From: DASXMX01 sp036495445
GTDB lineage: Bacteria; Planctomycetota; Phycisphaerae; Tepidisphaerales; Tepidisphaeraceae
Direction: 5' to 3'
Assembly (NCBI GenBank): GCA_036495445.1
Contig: DASXMX010000272.1
Coordinates: forward strand, 1-34,220
DNA length: 34,220 nucleotides
Part shown: positions 23,140 to 32,600 of the stretch, piece after piece
How positions within the stretch are numbered: position 1 is the stretch's first letter
Layout: every line of letters begins with the position of its first letter
Program-made: the position numbers and the translations under genes
The notes under the pieces: generated by a model
The model's input: only the letters and a program-made list of their open reading frames with translations
What the model was told of the DNA's origin: nothing
Database searches by the model: none

Positions 23140-26100
23140 ATGCGGCGTCGAAGGGACTCTCGCTCTCGTTCGCACCGGAACCGTCGAGGTTGGGGACATA
23201 TTCACGAGGCCATTGAATCGCTCGAATCGCGCGTCCTGCTCTCGGTCAACGTCGCGATTAACACGGCCCAGCAGTATCAGAAGATCGAGGGGTTCGGCAC
23301 ATCGCTGGCCGACGACCCAGCCCTGTACGAGTCGACCGCTTACCAGAAGATGTATTATCAGGACCTGGGCAGCTCGATGCTCCGGGTCAACCTTCGGCTC
23401 GATGCGTTGGAGGGACCCGACCAGCAGATTTGGTCGGCGGTGACGCTCGGGCCCGACTTGCAGGCTGACATCAACCTATTCAACTGGCAGCAGCCAGACG
23501 TCCAATCGGACGGGCAACTCGCGGCGGCCGCTGCGAAGTACGGGCTGGATTCGAACCAGGTGTTCGCAGTCGTCATGACGCCGCCCCACTGGATGAAGGG
23601 GGAAGAGGTCAATTGGTACGATGGGCAGCCGAACGGCACCTATCCCACCATCCAAGGCGACAACACCCAGTCAGCAGGCGGCAGCATCGTCGACACGCCG
23701 TACAACCTCCAACAGTTCGGCCTCTATCTAGCCGCGTACATCAAGGGGTTCCAGGAGAACTTCGGCGTTAGATTATCTGCGATCAGCCTTCAGAACGAGC
23801 TCGCCTTCGACGAGCCATACGACAGTTGCGAGTACACGCCGCAGCTTTACGTGGACACCCTCAAGGCCGTGCACGAGGTGTTCGTCCAGTACGGAATCAC
23901 GACGCGGATCATCGGCCCGGACGACGTCGGCGTCGGCTCTGCCAATGACCCATGGGGCCTCTCGCGAGTGATGGGGTATATCAATGCCGTCCGCGCCGAC
24001 CCCGAGGCCATGGCCGCCCTGTCGGCCTATTCAATCCATGGCGTGGCCGGCGTGGTTCTGCCAGACAATCCAAACGATCTAAACAACCCGGGAGATCCGG
24101 CCAACGACCTCCTCCGCCGGGATCCGGTGGCGTGGACCTGGTACACGGACGGCCGCTCGGCGACCGACTACCCGGACGACCCGTTCCAGCGCTGGTGGAC
24201 CGGCATCGCCGCCGATGGCAAGGAGTCCTGGGTCACAGAGAACGAGACGCTCTCCCAGACTTGGGACGGCGCGTTCACGTTGGCCGAGAACATTCAGGAC
24301 GCCCTGGTGATCGGCAACGTCAACACGTGGATGGCCTGGCAGACGTCCGACGGCACGCCAGCGAACGGCGACACCCTCACCGGTGGCACCGACGAGACCA
24401 CCCAGAAGTTCGCCGCCGCCGAGCAGTTCTTCCGCTACATTCGCCCCGGCAGTTACCGCGTCGCGGCCACGCCTTCCGACCCGAACGGCGTCTACGTCAG
24501 CGCATTCGTCCAGAACCAGGAACACACGCTGACGACGGTGCTCATCAACACCGGCATGACCGACCAGACCGTAAACCTGTCGATCGGCGGCGTCGACGTC
24601 TCCTCGTTCGACGTCGACCGCCGGACCAGCGCCACCGACACGTTCGCCGACGAAGGTGCCGTGCCCGTCGTGAACGGCGTCGCCACGATCACGCTGCCGG
24701 CCGGCAGCATCGTGACGCTCCAAGGCGCGACCGCCCCGCAAACGGACCACGCGACGCAGGGTAACTGGAACGGCGCGTATGGAACGGACGGGTACGTCCT
24801 GTTCGGCGGTTCGTCCGATCTCCCCGCCTACGCGCAGGTCGCCGAGTCGGGCGAATCGGAATGGACCTGGGACCCGGCCACCACCGATTCCCGCGCACCG
24901 CAGGACCCCGCCTCCCCGAGCGGCCGCATCGCGGCCTGCGACTATTCCGGATCGAGCTTCACAATCGACCTGAACCTCACCGACGGCAACACCCATCAGG
25001 TCGCGCTCTACATGGTCGACTGGGATCGACAGGGGCGGGCCCAGAGCGTGCAGGTGACCGACGCGACGACCGGCGCCGTCCTGAACAGCGCGAGCGTCAC
25101 CGACTTTGCCAACGGCCAATGGCTCGTATGGAACCTGTCGGGCCACGTGAAGATCACGGTGACCAACGCCCCGGGCAGCCTGAACGCCGTCGCCAGCGGG
25201 TTGTTCTTTGCCCCGGCGGCCGGGCAGCAACCCGCCACCGCCTCGTTCGTCACGACCGACACCGCCACCGGCGGACAGTGGACCGGCGTCTACGGCGCGG
25301 ATGGGTATTCGATCATCGGCGGCGCCACGAACCTCCCGTCCTACGCCAGAATCGCCACGGCCGGCGCGTCGACCTACACCTGGGCCTCGTCATCCAACGA
25401 TCCGCGTGCCTCCCAACCGGCTCCCGGCGCGACCACCGGAGTCGCGGCCACCGATTACGCCGCCAACACCTTCAGCATCAACCTGAACCTGCTTGACGGC
25501 AAGAGCCATCAGGTCGCGGCCTACCTGCTCGACTGGGACAAGCTGGGACGGGCCGAAACCGTCCAGGTGACTGATTCCGAAACGGGCGCGGTGCTCGACA
25601 CCCGGACCGTCTCCAACTTCGCCTCGGGCGAATGGCTCGTCTGGAACCTGAGCGGCCAGGTGACGATCACGTTCACGCGCACGGCCGGCCCGAACGCGGT
25701 GCTCAGCGACCTCGCATTCGGCGGCCTCTCGGCCCCAACGCCCACGGCAGCGACGTTCGTCCAAACCGATTCGACCACGCCGGGCAAGTGGACCGGCACC
25801 TACGGCGCCGACGGATATGACCTGCTGGGCGCCGGCGGCAATCTCCCCGCCTACGCGCGGCTGTCAACCGCCACCGATCAGCCGAGTTGGACCTGGGAAT
25901 ACACCACCGCCGACCCACGCGCGCTGCTGAACGGCCCCGGCGCCACCACCGGCGTCGCCGCCTGCGACTATTCCGCCAACAGCTTCACGCTCGACCTGAA
26001 CCTCGTCGACGGCAAATCGCATCAGGTCGCGCTGTACATGGTCGACTACGACTCGCGCAACCGCGCCCAGACCGTGCAGATCACCGACGCCGACAGCGGC

Positions 26101-26241
26101 ACCGTCCTTAATACCGAGTCGGTCAGCGACTTCACCCAGGGCCTGTACCTCGTCTGGAACCTCACCGGCCACGTAAAGATCACGGTCACCAACGCGCCGG
26201 GCAGCCTGAACGCGGTGGCGAGTGGGCTATTCTTTGGATGA
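23140..26241 (+). CDS. Secreted GH30-like glycoside hydrolase with three C-terminal repeat modules
   Basis: A 1033-residue protein. A basic N-terminus is followed by ESLESRVLLS (residues 26-35), the LEPR-like motif placed near the N-terminus of many exported planctomycete proteins. The catalytic part (about 38-535) resembles GH30: QKIEGFGTS at its start, FAVVMTPPHWMK, ISLQNEL with probable acid/base Glu220, and WVTENETL with probable nucleophile Glu367, then a small beta domain. GH30 enzymes act on xylan, glucuronoxylan, beta-1,6-galactan or related chains; the substrate is not readable here. Three modules of about 160 residues follow, each with GxWxGxYGADGY, LPxYA, HQVAxYxxD and LVWNLSGHV-type text. 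The ATG has AGGGAGA upstream. It converges with the FG-GAP gene. Confidence 0.82.
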   Translation: MRRRRDSRSRSHRNRRGWGHIHEAIESLESRVLLSVNVAINTAQQYQKIEGFGTSLADDPALYESTAYQKMYYQDLGSSMLRVNLRLDALEGPDQQIWSAVTLGPDLQADINLFNWQQPDVQSDGQLAAAAAKYGLDSNQVFAVVMTPPHWMKGEEVNWYDGQPNGTYPTIQGDNTQSAGGSIVDTPYNLQQFGLYLAAYIKGFQENFGVRLSAISLQNELAFDEPYDSCEYTPQLYVDTLKAVHEVFVQYGITTRIIGPDDVGVGSANDPWGLSRVMGYINAVRADPEAMAALSAYSIHGVAGVVLPDNPNDLNNPGDPANDLLRRDPVAWTWYTDGRSATDYPDDPFQRWWTGIAADGKESWVTENETLSQTWDGAFTLAENIQDALVIGNVNTWMAWQTSDGTPANGDTLTGGTDETTQKFAAAEQFFRYIRPGSYRVAATPSDPNGVYVSAFVQNQEHTLTTVLINTGMTDQTVNLSIGGVDVSSFDVDRRTSATDTFADEGAVPVVNGVATITLPAGSIVTLQGATAPQTDHATQGNWNGAYGTDGYVLFGGSSDLPAYAQVAESGESEWTWDPATTDSRAPQDPASPSGRIAACDYSGSSFTIDLNLTDGNTHQVALYMVDWDRQGRAQSVQVTDATTGAVLNSASVTDFANGQWLVWNLSGHVKITVTNAPGSLNAVASGLFFAPAAGQQPATASFVTTDTATGGQWTGVYGADGYSIIGGATNLPSYARIATAGASTYTWASSSNDPRASQPAPGATTGVAATDYAANTFSINLNLLDGKSHQVAAYLLDWDKLGRAETVQVTDSETGAVLDTRTVSNFASGEWLVWNLSGQVTITFTRTAGPNAVLSDLAFGGLSAPTPTAATFVQTDSTTPGKWTGTYGADGYDLLGAGGNLPAYARLSTATDQPSWTWEYTTADPRALLNGPGATTGVAACDYSANSFTLDLNLVDGKSHQVALYMVDYDSRNRAQTVQITDADSGTVLNTESVSDFTQGLYLVWNLTGHVKITVTNAPGSLNAVASGLFFG
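24757..26238 (+). repeat. Three tandem coding repeats of about 500 bp in the glycosidase gene
   Basis: Module starts lie near 24757, 25257 and 25768. Each module encodes YGADGY (or YGTDGY), a LPxYA strand, WxW/WE..., DxRA, GVAA(C/T)DY, LNLxDGxxHQVA, VQVTD (or VQITD), LVWNL and a final NAVxSGLFF/LAF strand. Modules one and three share the longest nucleotide identity near their ends (AACGCCGTCGCCAGCGGG versus AACGCGGTGGCGAGTGGG). They are predicted beta-sandwiches, perhaps carbohydrate-binding, but no named family is recognised. Confidence 0.85.
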
Positions 26242-26245
26242 AGGA

Positions 26246-26398
26246 ATTGCGGATTTCGGAATGCTGATTGCGGATTGAAATGCGCGTCACTGGGAGGGCG
26301 AGGCTCCCGCCGAGCCGGTCGTTGTTCGAAAACCTCGGCTCGGCGAGAGCCTCGCCCTCTCTTAATTAATCAGCAATCCGCAACCCGAAATCAGCAAT
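26246..26398. repeat. Nested inverted repeat filling a convergent junction
   Basis: Outer arms of about 33 bases (26246-26278 and 26366-26398), based on ATTGCGGATTTCGG/CCGAAATCAGCAAT, match with a few mismatches. Inner arms (26294-26316 and 26337-26359), GAGGGCGAGGCTCCCGCCGA and its partner, match at 22 of 23 positions. The element begins five bases after the glycosidase stop and ends four bases before the stop of the opposing gene. It may end transcription from both sides. Confidence 0.87.
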
Positions 26399-26401
26399 GA
26401 T

Positions 26402-27640
26402 TCACTTCCCCTGATTCCAATAGATCCGCACGTTATGTGTGGCCCGGCCGACGGCGACGATGTCGATGTGGCCGTCGCCGTTGAGGTCCGCGGCGGCGAC
26501 GTCCTCGGCCGCCATCTCGCGGTCATCGATCACGTGCTTGGTCCACGTCGCGTCGCTGGCGTTGCCGGTCGATGACGCCAGAGAGTAGACGAACACGCCC
26601 CGGCCTCCGTCCCCGCCCTTGCCGGCGCGGGCGCAGGCGACCACGTCGTCGCTCCCGTCCCCGTTCAGGTCCGCCAGCCAGATCCCGTGCCCCTCGTGCA
26701 GATCGCTGTCGAGCACCTTCCGCTCCCACAGCCCCTCGCCGCCATTCGCGGGGGGCGTGTAGACGACCACCTCGTTCCCGTGCCACGGCTCGATCGTCGC
26801 GATGAACGGCTGGCCCGACTTGCTGTGCCCCAGCTTCGCCTCGCTGCATCCGCGGCTCTTCGTCGGATCGGCCTGCTCGCCCGCGCCGATCCGCCGCGGC
26901 GACCAGCTCCCGCCGTTCGTGCCTGGCGTCAGCACATATAGCCCTTCATAGCTCGCGATGAGCAATTCCGTCTTTCCGTTCCCCTGCAAATCCACCGGCC
27001 AGAAGTTGTGCACCACGTGCAGCCGGTCCGTCACGACGCTGGGCGTCCAAGGACCGTTGACCGGGTCGGCCGGCACCGGATATTCCAGCAGCTTCGGCGT
27101 CGATTCCGACCAGTTCCCATGCTGGGTCGCCCCGCGCCCCAGGAGCGGCGCGACGAACACCCGCGGCTTGCCGTCGATCGTCGCGACGTGGATTCGGTGC
27201 AACGCGACCTCGTCGAAGCCAATCGGATGCATCGTCCACGGCTCGGTGACGTTCTGGCCTGGCTCCAGCCATTGAAGCGTGCCGTTGTCCTTCGTGTTGT
27301 AGCCCTTCCACCCGGCGCCGAGGATCAGGTCCGTCTTGCCGTTGCCGCGCAGGTCGATCGGGGCGATCGCCACGTTATCAGGCTTGGTCTGCCCCTCGAG
27401 GATCACGTGCATCGTCCAAGTGGAGTTTTCGAACCAGATCACCCGCTTGGAATCGGCGACGACGATGTCGGGCTTGCCGTCGCCGTTCAGGTCGAGCAGC
27501 AGCACGCCGTAGCCGACCGTCAGCTTTTCGTCGAGCTGCTGGGCCTTGAACGCCGGAAACGGCGCGTCCGCCGCCCGCACGAGCGTTCGCATGCCGACAA
27601 TCACTCCCATGACGATCACCGCACACGTAAGTTTTCGCAT
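26402..27640 (-). CDS. Secreted FG-GAP/VCBS repeat protein
   Basis: A 412-residue protein with a signal peptide (MRKLTCAVIVMGVIVGMRTL, likely cleaved after VRAA or nearby). The body is a run of FG-GAP/VCBS-type units with calcium-binding-like loops: LLDLNGDGKPDIVVAD, IDLRGNGKTDLILGAG, VDLQGNGKTELLIASY, ADLNGDGSDDVVACA and ADLNGDGHIDIVAVG. Such units form beta-propeller blades, as in integrin alpha chains; about seven blades fit the length. The start at ATG 27640 is supported by GAGGGAA upstream and the signal peptide. Proteins of this kind are common in Planctomycetota; the ligand or enzyme activity is unknown. Confidence 0.87.
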   Translation of the reverse strand: MRKLTCAVIVMGVIVGMRTLVRAADAPFPAFKAQQLDEKLTVGYGVLLLDLNGDGKPDIVVADSKRVIWFENSTWTMHVILEGQTKPDNVAIAPIDLRGNGKTDLILGAGWKGYNTKDNGTLQWLEPGQNVTEPWTMHPIGFDEVALHRIHVATIDGKPRVFVAPLLGRGATQHGNWSESTPKLLEYPVPADPVNGPWTPSVVTDRLHVVHNFWPVDLQGNGKTELLIASYEGLYVLTPGTNGGSWSPRRIGAGEQADPTKSRGCSEAKLGHSKSGQPFIATIEPWHGNEVVVYTPPANGGEGLWERKVLDSDLHEGHGIWLADLNGDGSDDVVACARAGKGGDGGRGVFVYSLASSTGNASDATWTKHVIDDREMAAEDVAAADLNGDGHIDIVAVGRATHNVRIYWNQGK

Positions 27641-27724
27641 GTCCGCTTCCCTCGTTGAATTGGATGTGCCCATCCTTTATACCGGCTCCGATCACAAATG
27701 CGGAAGGGCGATCGGGGCTGCACG

Positions 27725-27919
27725 GGGTGGCATGGGCATGTACTCATGCCCGTGCTGTTCGAGGCTGAACCGGCGATTCGCGCCGTGTTCTCGGGGTGGC
27801 ACTGACACGTACTCATGTCCGTGGCCTTCCGTCGTCGCGACGCCACGGACAAGAGTACTTGTCCGTGCCACCCGAACGGGAGAAATGACACGGGCATGAG
27901 TACATGCCCATGCCATTCG
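27725..27919. repeat. Cluster of four TACT-loop palindromic units arranged a-b-b'-a'
   Basis: Unit a (27725-27754) contains GGGCATG-TACT-CATGCCC. Unit b (27794-27824) has GACACG-TACT-CATGTC. Unit c (27843-27873) is inverted: CACGGACAAG-AGTA-CTTGTCCGTG, a perfect 10-bp stem. Unit d (27888-27919) is an inverted copy of unit a. The 27-base core of a and d is identical in opposite orientation, so the cluster is one nested palindrome. Paired changes in the stem of unit c keep base pairing while the loop stays constant. The unit is shared with both ends of the element at 12162-12448. Confidence 0.88.
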
Positions 27920-27971
27920 AAAACTCGTACACGATGGACTTGAGGCGTTCTTTTTGGAGAGTCAGGGCTTT

Positions 27972-27999
27972 TTGACCCGATGTAAGACGGCGGTAGAAT
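27972..27999 (+). promoter_or_regulatory. Sigma70-type promoter of the lipoprotein gene
   Basis: TTGACC and TAGAAT, each five of six to consensus, are separated by 16 bases. The -10 box ends 57 bases before the ATG at 28056. It lies after the palindrome cluster, so the cluster is probably not in this transcript. Confidence 0.58.
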
Positions 28000-28055
28000 C
28001 CGCACCCCGCGCCCGAGACGCGCGCGCGGCGGTTTATCAGCGAGGGAACAGACTC

Positions 28056-28499
28056 ATGAAGCTTCGATACGCACCGGCGGCAGCCCTGATGACATTGACG
28101 GCCCTCCTGGCGGGCGGCTGTGGTGGCGGCGGCGGGAACGTCCAGGCCGTAGCCCCGGGCCCGAACGATCGACTGTCCAGCGTCGCCCCCCAGAGCGGGA
28201 GCTATAACCTCTACCGCGCCACCAACACCGATCAGGACAAAGAGCCGACCCTCGAGCGGATCTGGACCGTTTCGGTCTCCCGCGGCGACCGGCTCGGGTT
28301 CAATTGGCAGACCATCCCCGCCCAGCGCTGGGTCCCCGACAAAGGCTTCCACCTGACGGCCTACGCCGGCAGCCAATCCCGCGACCTGGGCCCGTACACC
28401 ACCCGCAGTGTCAAGTACGTCTGGGCCGCCACCACGGACGATGTAATGGGCTATTTCCACGGCCGCAACGCCGACCATAGCATGGGCAACGAGCAGTAG
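28056..28499 (+). CDS. Small predicted lipoprotein of unknown function
   Basis: A 147-residue protein with a lipoprotein-like signal: a basic start, a hydrophobic stretch and LLAGGC with the lipidated cysteine predicted at residue 22, followed by GGGGG. The lipobox has an extra glycine compared with L-A-G-C, so lipidation is likely but not certain. The mature part contains SGSYNLYRATNT, a hydrophobic-polar beta pattern (ERIWTVSVSRGDRLGFNW) and ends near DDVMGYFHGRNADHSMGNEQ. No family is recognised. GAGGGAACA precedes the ATG, a promoter lies upstream and a strong terminator follows, so it is a single-gene transcript. Confidence 0.8.
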   Translation: MKLRYAPAAALMTLTALLAGGCGGGGGNVQAVAPGPNDRLSSVAPQSGSYNLYRATNTDQDKEPTLERIWTVSVSRGDRLGFNWQTIPAQRWVPDKGFHLTAYAGSQSRDLGPYTTRSVKYVWAATTDDVMGYFHGRNADHSMGNEQ

Positions 28500-28532
28500 G
28501 CGCACGCTGGTGATTTCGCCTCACCAAAACAG

Positions 28533-28575
28533 AACCGGGCGTCCCTCGGATCCGATCCGACGGACGCCCGGTTTT
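28533..28575 (+). terminator. Rho-independent terminator after the lipoprotein gene
   Basis: A perfect 12-bp stem, AACCGGGCGTCC with GGACGCCCGGTT, closes a 17-base loop and runs into TTTTGTTT. It starts 33 bases after the stop codon. An A-rich run (CCAAAACAGAA) lies before the stem, so it could also work for transcripts arriving from the opposite strand. Confidence 0.9.
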
Positions 28576-28656
28576 GTTTCACCGGCCCGTTCCTTCACAC
28601 CGGGCCCCGAGCTAGGTTATCGGCCTGACCCCGAGGCACGCCAGAGGGTGGACGCC

Positions 28657-29400
28657 TCAAGATGACATCTGCACGGTCCGAGCGGCATCGACCCGCCGCG
28701 GGATCGCCTCCTCCCTCCCGGCGGCGAACAGGGCAAGGACGAGAAGATATCCCATCGACAGGAACGCGAAGAACAACGCCGCCATGGCGAAGTGCACGCT
28801 ATAGGTGAAGGGGTGGTGGAAGATCCGCGCGGTTTGGGCCAGCAGCGCGAGGGGTCGGGTGAGGACGTCCCAACTGTTGAAGCGTTCAAGGCGGCCGATC
28901 GAGATGCTGAAACTGCCCAGCGCCAAGGCAACGCACACGGCGGCCCAGCCGCAGGCGATGCCAAGGCGGTCGCGGATGACGCGGTGGACCATGAGCATTG
29001 AAAGGAGGCCCAGGAGCATCCCGTTCCAGCCGAAGGTGAGGCCCAAGACCAGGTCGCACCAGTAGACGCTGACGGACCGCCGGATGACGACATGGACCAG
29101 GTCCGTCCAGAGGTACGGCGCATTGGGCAGGAACAGAAGCCACGCGATCCCCAGCGCGACCAGCAGCCCGTCCGACGCCGATCGATCGCGGCGCAGGTGC
29201 AGCCAATACATCGCCGCCGCGAATAAGAACGGCAGCCAGGCGAGGAAGAGGTTGAAACCGAGGAAATGGTAGACTGGATCGCGGCTTAGCATCCATCGGG
29301 CGGCCCACAAGCCCAGCGACAAGAACGTGGATCCGACCAGCATCACCAGCGCAAGCAGCCGAAAGCGAAAAGCCGCGAAACCATTTTCTGCAATCTGCAT
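28657..29400 (-). CDS. DUF1361 family membrane protein
   Basis: A 247-residue integral membrane protein with about six to seven helices. Family-like text includes NLFLAWLPFLFA, LLFLPNAPYLWTDLVHV, GLTFGWNGMLLGLLSM and RLERFNSWDVLTRP, which match the DUF1361 pattern (a conserved FLPNAPY with a following asparagine or aspartate and a LxRFNSWD segment). Function is unknown in the family. GGGAGGG lies seven bases before the ATG at 29400, which fixes the start. It is convergent with the lipoprotein gene and divergent from the giant repeat protein. Confidence 0.88.
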   Translation of the reverse strand: MQIAENGFAAFRFRLLALVMLVGSTFLSLGLWAARWMLSRDPVYHFLGFNLFLAWLPFLFAAAMYWLHLRRDRSASDGLLVALGIAWLLFLPNAPYLWTDLVHVVIRRSVSVYWCDLVLGLTFGWNGMLLGLLSMLMVHRVIRDRLGIACGWAAVCVALALGSFSISIGRLERFNSWDVLTRPLALLAQTARIFHHPFTYSVHFAMAALFFAFLSMGYLLVLALFAAGREEAIPRRVDAARTVQMSS

Positions 29401-29523
29401 CGATGACCCTCCCAGCCCGCATATTTTACCGCAACTCACGCCAATCGGAACTCATGGGCTGGGTGAGGGTCCGAATCCGCTCGAATTCCGAAAACCGCGG
29501 GTCAGAATTGGGCAAGAATTGTG

Positions 29524-29552
29524 TTGCTGTCGGGGTGACTGGCAGTTAATAT
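29524..29552 (+). promoter_or_regulatory. Weak candidate promoter of the giant repeat protein gene
   Basis: TTGCTG and TAATAT are 17 bases apart, with the -10 about 100 bases before the ATG. The leader has repeated GGGCC(A)/GGCC words (GGCCACGGGGGCCATT, GGGCCATGGGG) that could fold. Low-confidence consensus match. Confidence 0.3.
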
Positions 29553-29654
29553 CACCGCCGATTGATTTTGGCCACGGGGGCCATTATTTGGGCCATGGGG
29601 ACCGGAGTCAGTACCGCAGGCTGTGCCAACCGTCTGCAACAGGGAGAAAACAGC

Positions 29655-32600
29655 ATGGGCAGGATCAGTTCTCGTGTGCCGCGCCGGCGGCACGCAATGC
29701 GCCGTGTCTCATCGTACCTCGCGCTGGCCGCAGGGGGTGCATTGGCCAGTTCGGCATATGGCACCGCCTACACTTGGAAAGGGACCGCCAACGGCAATTG
29801 GGACAACACGTCGAATTGGACCTTCACCGCTCCAGGCACGTTTCCTTCGGCGGCGGCCGACACCGCCACGTTCAGCGGCACGGTTACCGCGAATCAGCCG
29901 GTCCTCGACCTCAACGAAAGCATCGGCGAGCTGATTTTCTCCACCGCTACGGGTGGCTGGAATATCGGCGGCACCTCGACGTTCACGCTCAACGCCGTCG
30001 GCGGCATCGGCATCAACGCGCTGTCCCAGACCAGCGGGACGACCACGATCAGTGACAACTTCCTTCTCGCGGCCAACCAGACTTGGGAAGTTGGCGCCGG
30101 TGGCACGCTGCTCTTCACCGGCACGATCGAGGCGACCAACCCCGCCGCGGCCCAAAGTCTGACCATCGCCGGCGGCGGCACCATCAACATCCAAGGCAAC
30201 AGTATCGTCTCAGGGAGCACTGGTCTGAGCAACATTATCGTGAGTTCTGGGACGCTCGACGTCAGCGGCGGCGGAGTCGTAAACACGGCCGCACTGACTA
30301 TAAGCGGGGGCACCGTAATTGATGACAACACGAATGGTGCCCCGACTAATCCAGGCGCAGGTGCAGGCTACCGCTTTGGGTTTCCCGGGACCACGCCCCC
30401 ATTCGTCACGAACCTGAACGGTGGGACGTTCAAGTTGATCGGGAACGCCGGAACGGACACGTTCGAGGAACTCGGCACCACAACGGTCGGGGCCGGGTTC
30501 AACACCGTCACGGTTTCGTCCAACGGGGCGACGCCAACACTGCAGCTCGACACGCTGAACCGCGCGGTCGGTGGCGGGATCCTGTTCGTGAACGGCACCG
30601 GGCTGGGTACAACGGGTTCTTCCTACGGCCAGATTTCGATCGCCAACGGCTTGGGCGGGACGGGGCCTGGGGCGGTCGGCAGCGGGCAGGCCGGCACGAC
30701 GGACACCCCCTCCGTGCAGAACGCCGCGATCGTGCCTTATGTCCTGGGCGAGGTGCCGGTCAGCAGCGGCGCGGTGGGTTCGCAAACGGGCGTGCCTGAC
30801 ACGTTCGTCGCCTATACGTCGGGCGGAACGCTGCGCCCGCTCAACCCGGTTGACGAGTACAGCCACGTAGTCAACTCGACGGTGAACGGGAACAACGTCT
30901 ACATCAATTCCGCCACGACGGCATCCACAGCCACGATCAACTCGCTGGTCATCAACGGCGGCGACCTGGCGATCGGCGACGCCCAGACGGTGACCGACAG
31001 CAGCGGTGCGCTGCTGTTCGTCTCGAGCAACGGCATCGCGCCCGCCAACACCACCGGCACGTTCGTCCTCGGGAACGGCACCGAGAACATCGTCTCGGTC
31101 AATCCCGGCATCACCGGCACGATCAGCGCCGCTCTCGCCGGTTCGGCCCCGATTACATATGAAGGCCCGGGACAGCTCAATCTCACCAGCGGCAGTTCCA
31201 CCTACAGCGGCACGTTTACCGTCAATGCGGGAACCCTGCAATTCGGTCCCGGCGGTTCGACCCCGAACACCGCAAACGTAGTCGTGAATGCCGGCACGGC
31301 CGCGGTCACCAACGGGACGAATCCCAATTACACCGGCACAATGACCGTGAACGGAGGGACGCTCCAATTCGGCAACGGCACCGCCGGCAATGACGGGTCG
31401 CTGTCCAACGCCAGTAGCATTATCAACCTGGGCACTTCGGGCAACGGCAACGTGGTGATCGATAACACCACCAACCAGACCTTCGCCGGCGCCATCAACT
31501 TCCCGTCCAACGGAAACAACGGCAACCTCTTCGTGTTCGGTACGGGTGGGCTGACCCTCAGCCAAGGGTTGCCGATGAACAGCGGCCCCGGCGGCGCGCC
31601 GTTCGTCTGGCTGCACAATGGCTATAACGCGAACGCGTCCAGCAGCCCTATCACGATCAACGGGCCGATCACTCAAGTCGGCCCCTCGAATCAGGGCAAC
31701 GCGTACTTCTTCGTTGCCACCAACGACCCGATTACGTTCACCGGGCAAAACACCGCCGAAATCACGCGTTTCTACATGGAAGGCGTGCCGACGATTAACC
31801 CGTACACCTCGGCGTTCACCACGCCCACCCTCGGTGCGACCAAGACAGTCCCGGGCATCAACGTCACGCTTACGCCAGCGTCGGGCACGATTTCCATCGG
31901 CAGCGGTTTTACTGGCAGCGGCGTAAATGCGACGCCGAACTCCGGCAGCCCGACGTTCGGGCTGTATGTGAGCAACAGCAACCGGGGCAGCGGTGTGGCA
32001 AGCACCGCACCGCCGACGGCGTTCTTTACCTCCAATGGGTCGATCAACACCGCGGGCGGTGGTTCGGGCAACCAGATCAGCTCAGGCTCGGTGTGGGACG
32101 GCTACTACAACGGCGGCACCGCGTGGTATGTCAACGCGCCTCTGGCGGCCAGCGCTTATCTGGTCATCGACGCCGACCAGAACCTGAACGGCACCACTCC
32201 CACGTACGCCGCCATGTACGTCGCCCCGAATGTCCCCGTCGGAATGGGCTATTTCGCGACGAACTACCAACTGGGTTTCGCCGGCATCGGCATGGGCTAC
32301 GCCGGCGGCACACCCAACCGCCATGTGGGCAACTCGGGTTACCTGAGCCTTGGGTCCGGCGCCTCGTTCTCCAACCTGGCCACAGGCGCCACGACCTACA
32401 TCGGCTACGATGGTTCCGCCCTGGTGGATATGGCCAGCGGCAGCACCTTCAACAACTATCTGTCCGTCGTGGTGAACGGCGACACCGGTTACTCCGGTGT
32501 CGCGTCCGCCATCAACATGCAGGCCGGCTCCACGTTCAATATCACCCACGGCGCCACTACGGTCGCGAACTCGTTCCAGTTGAACAACAGCGGCAACGGG

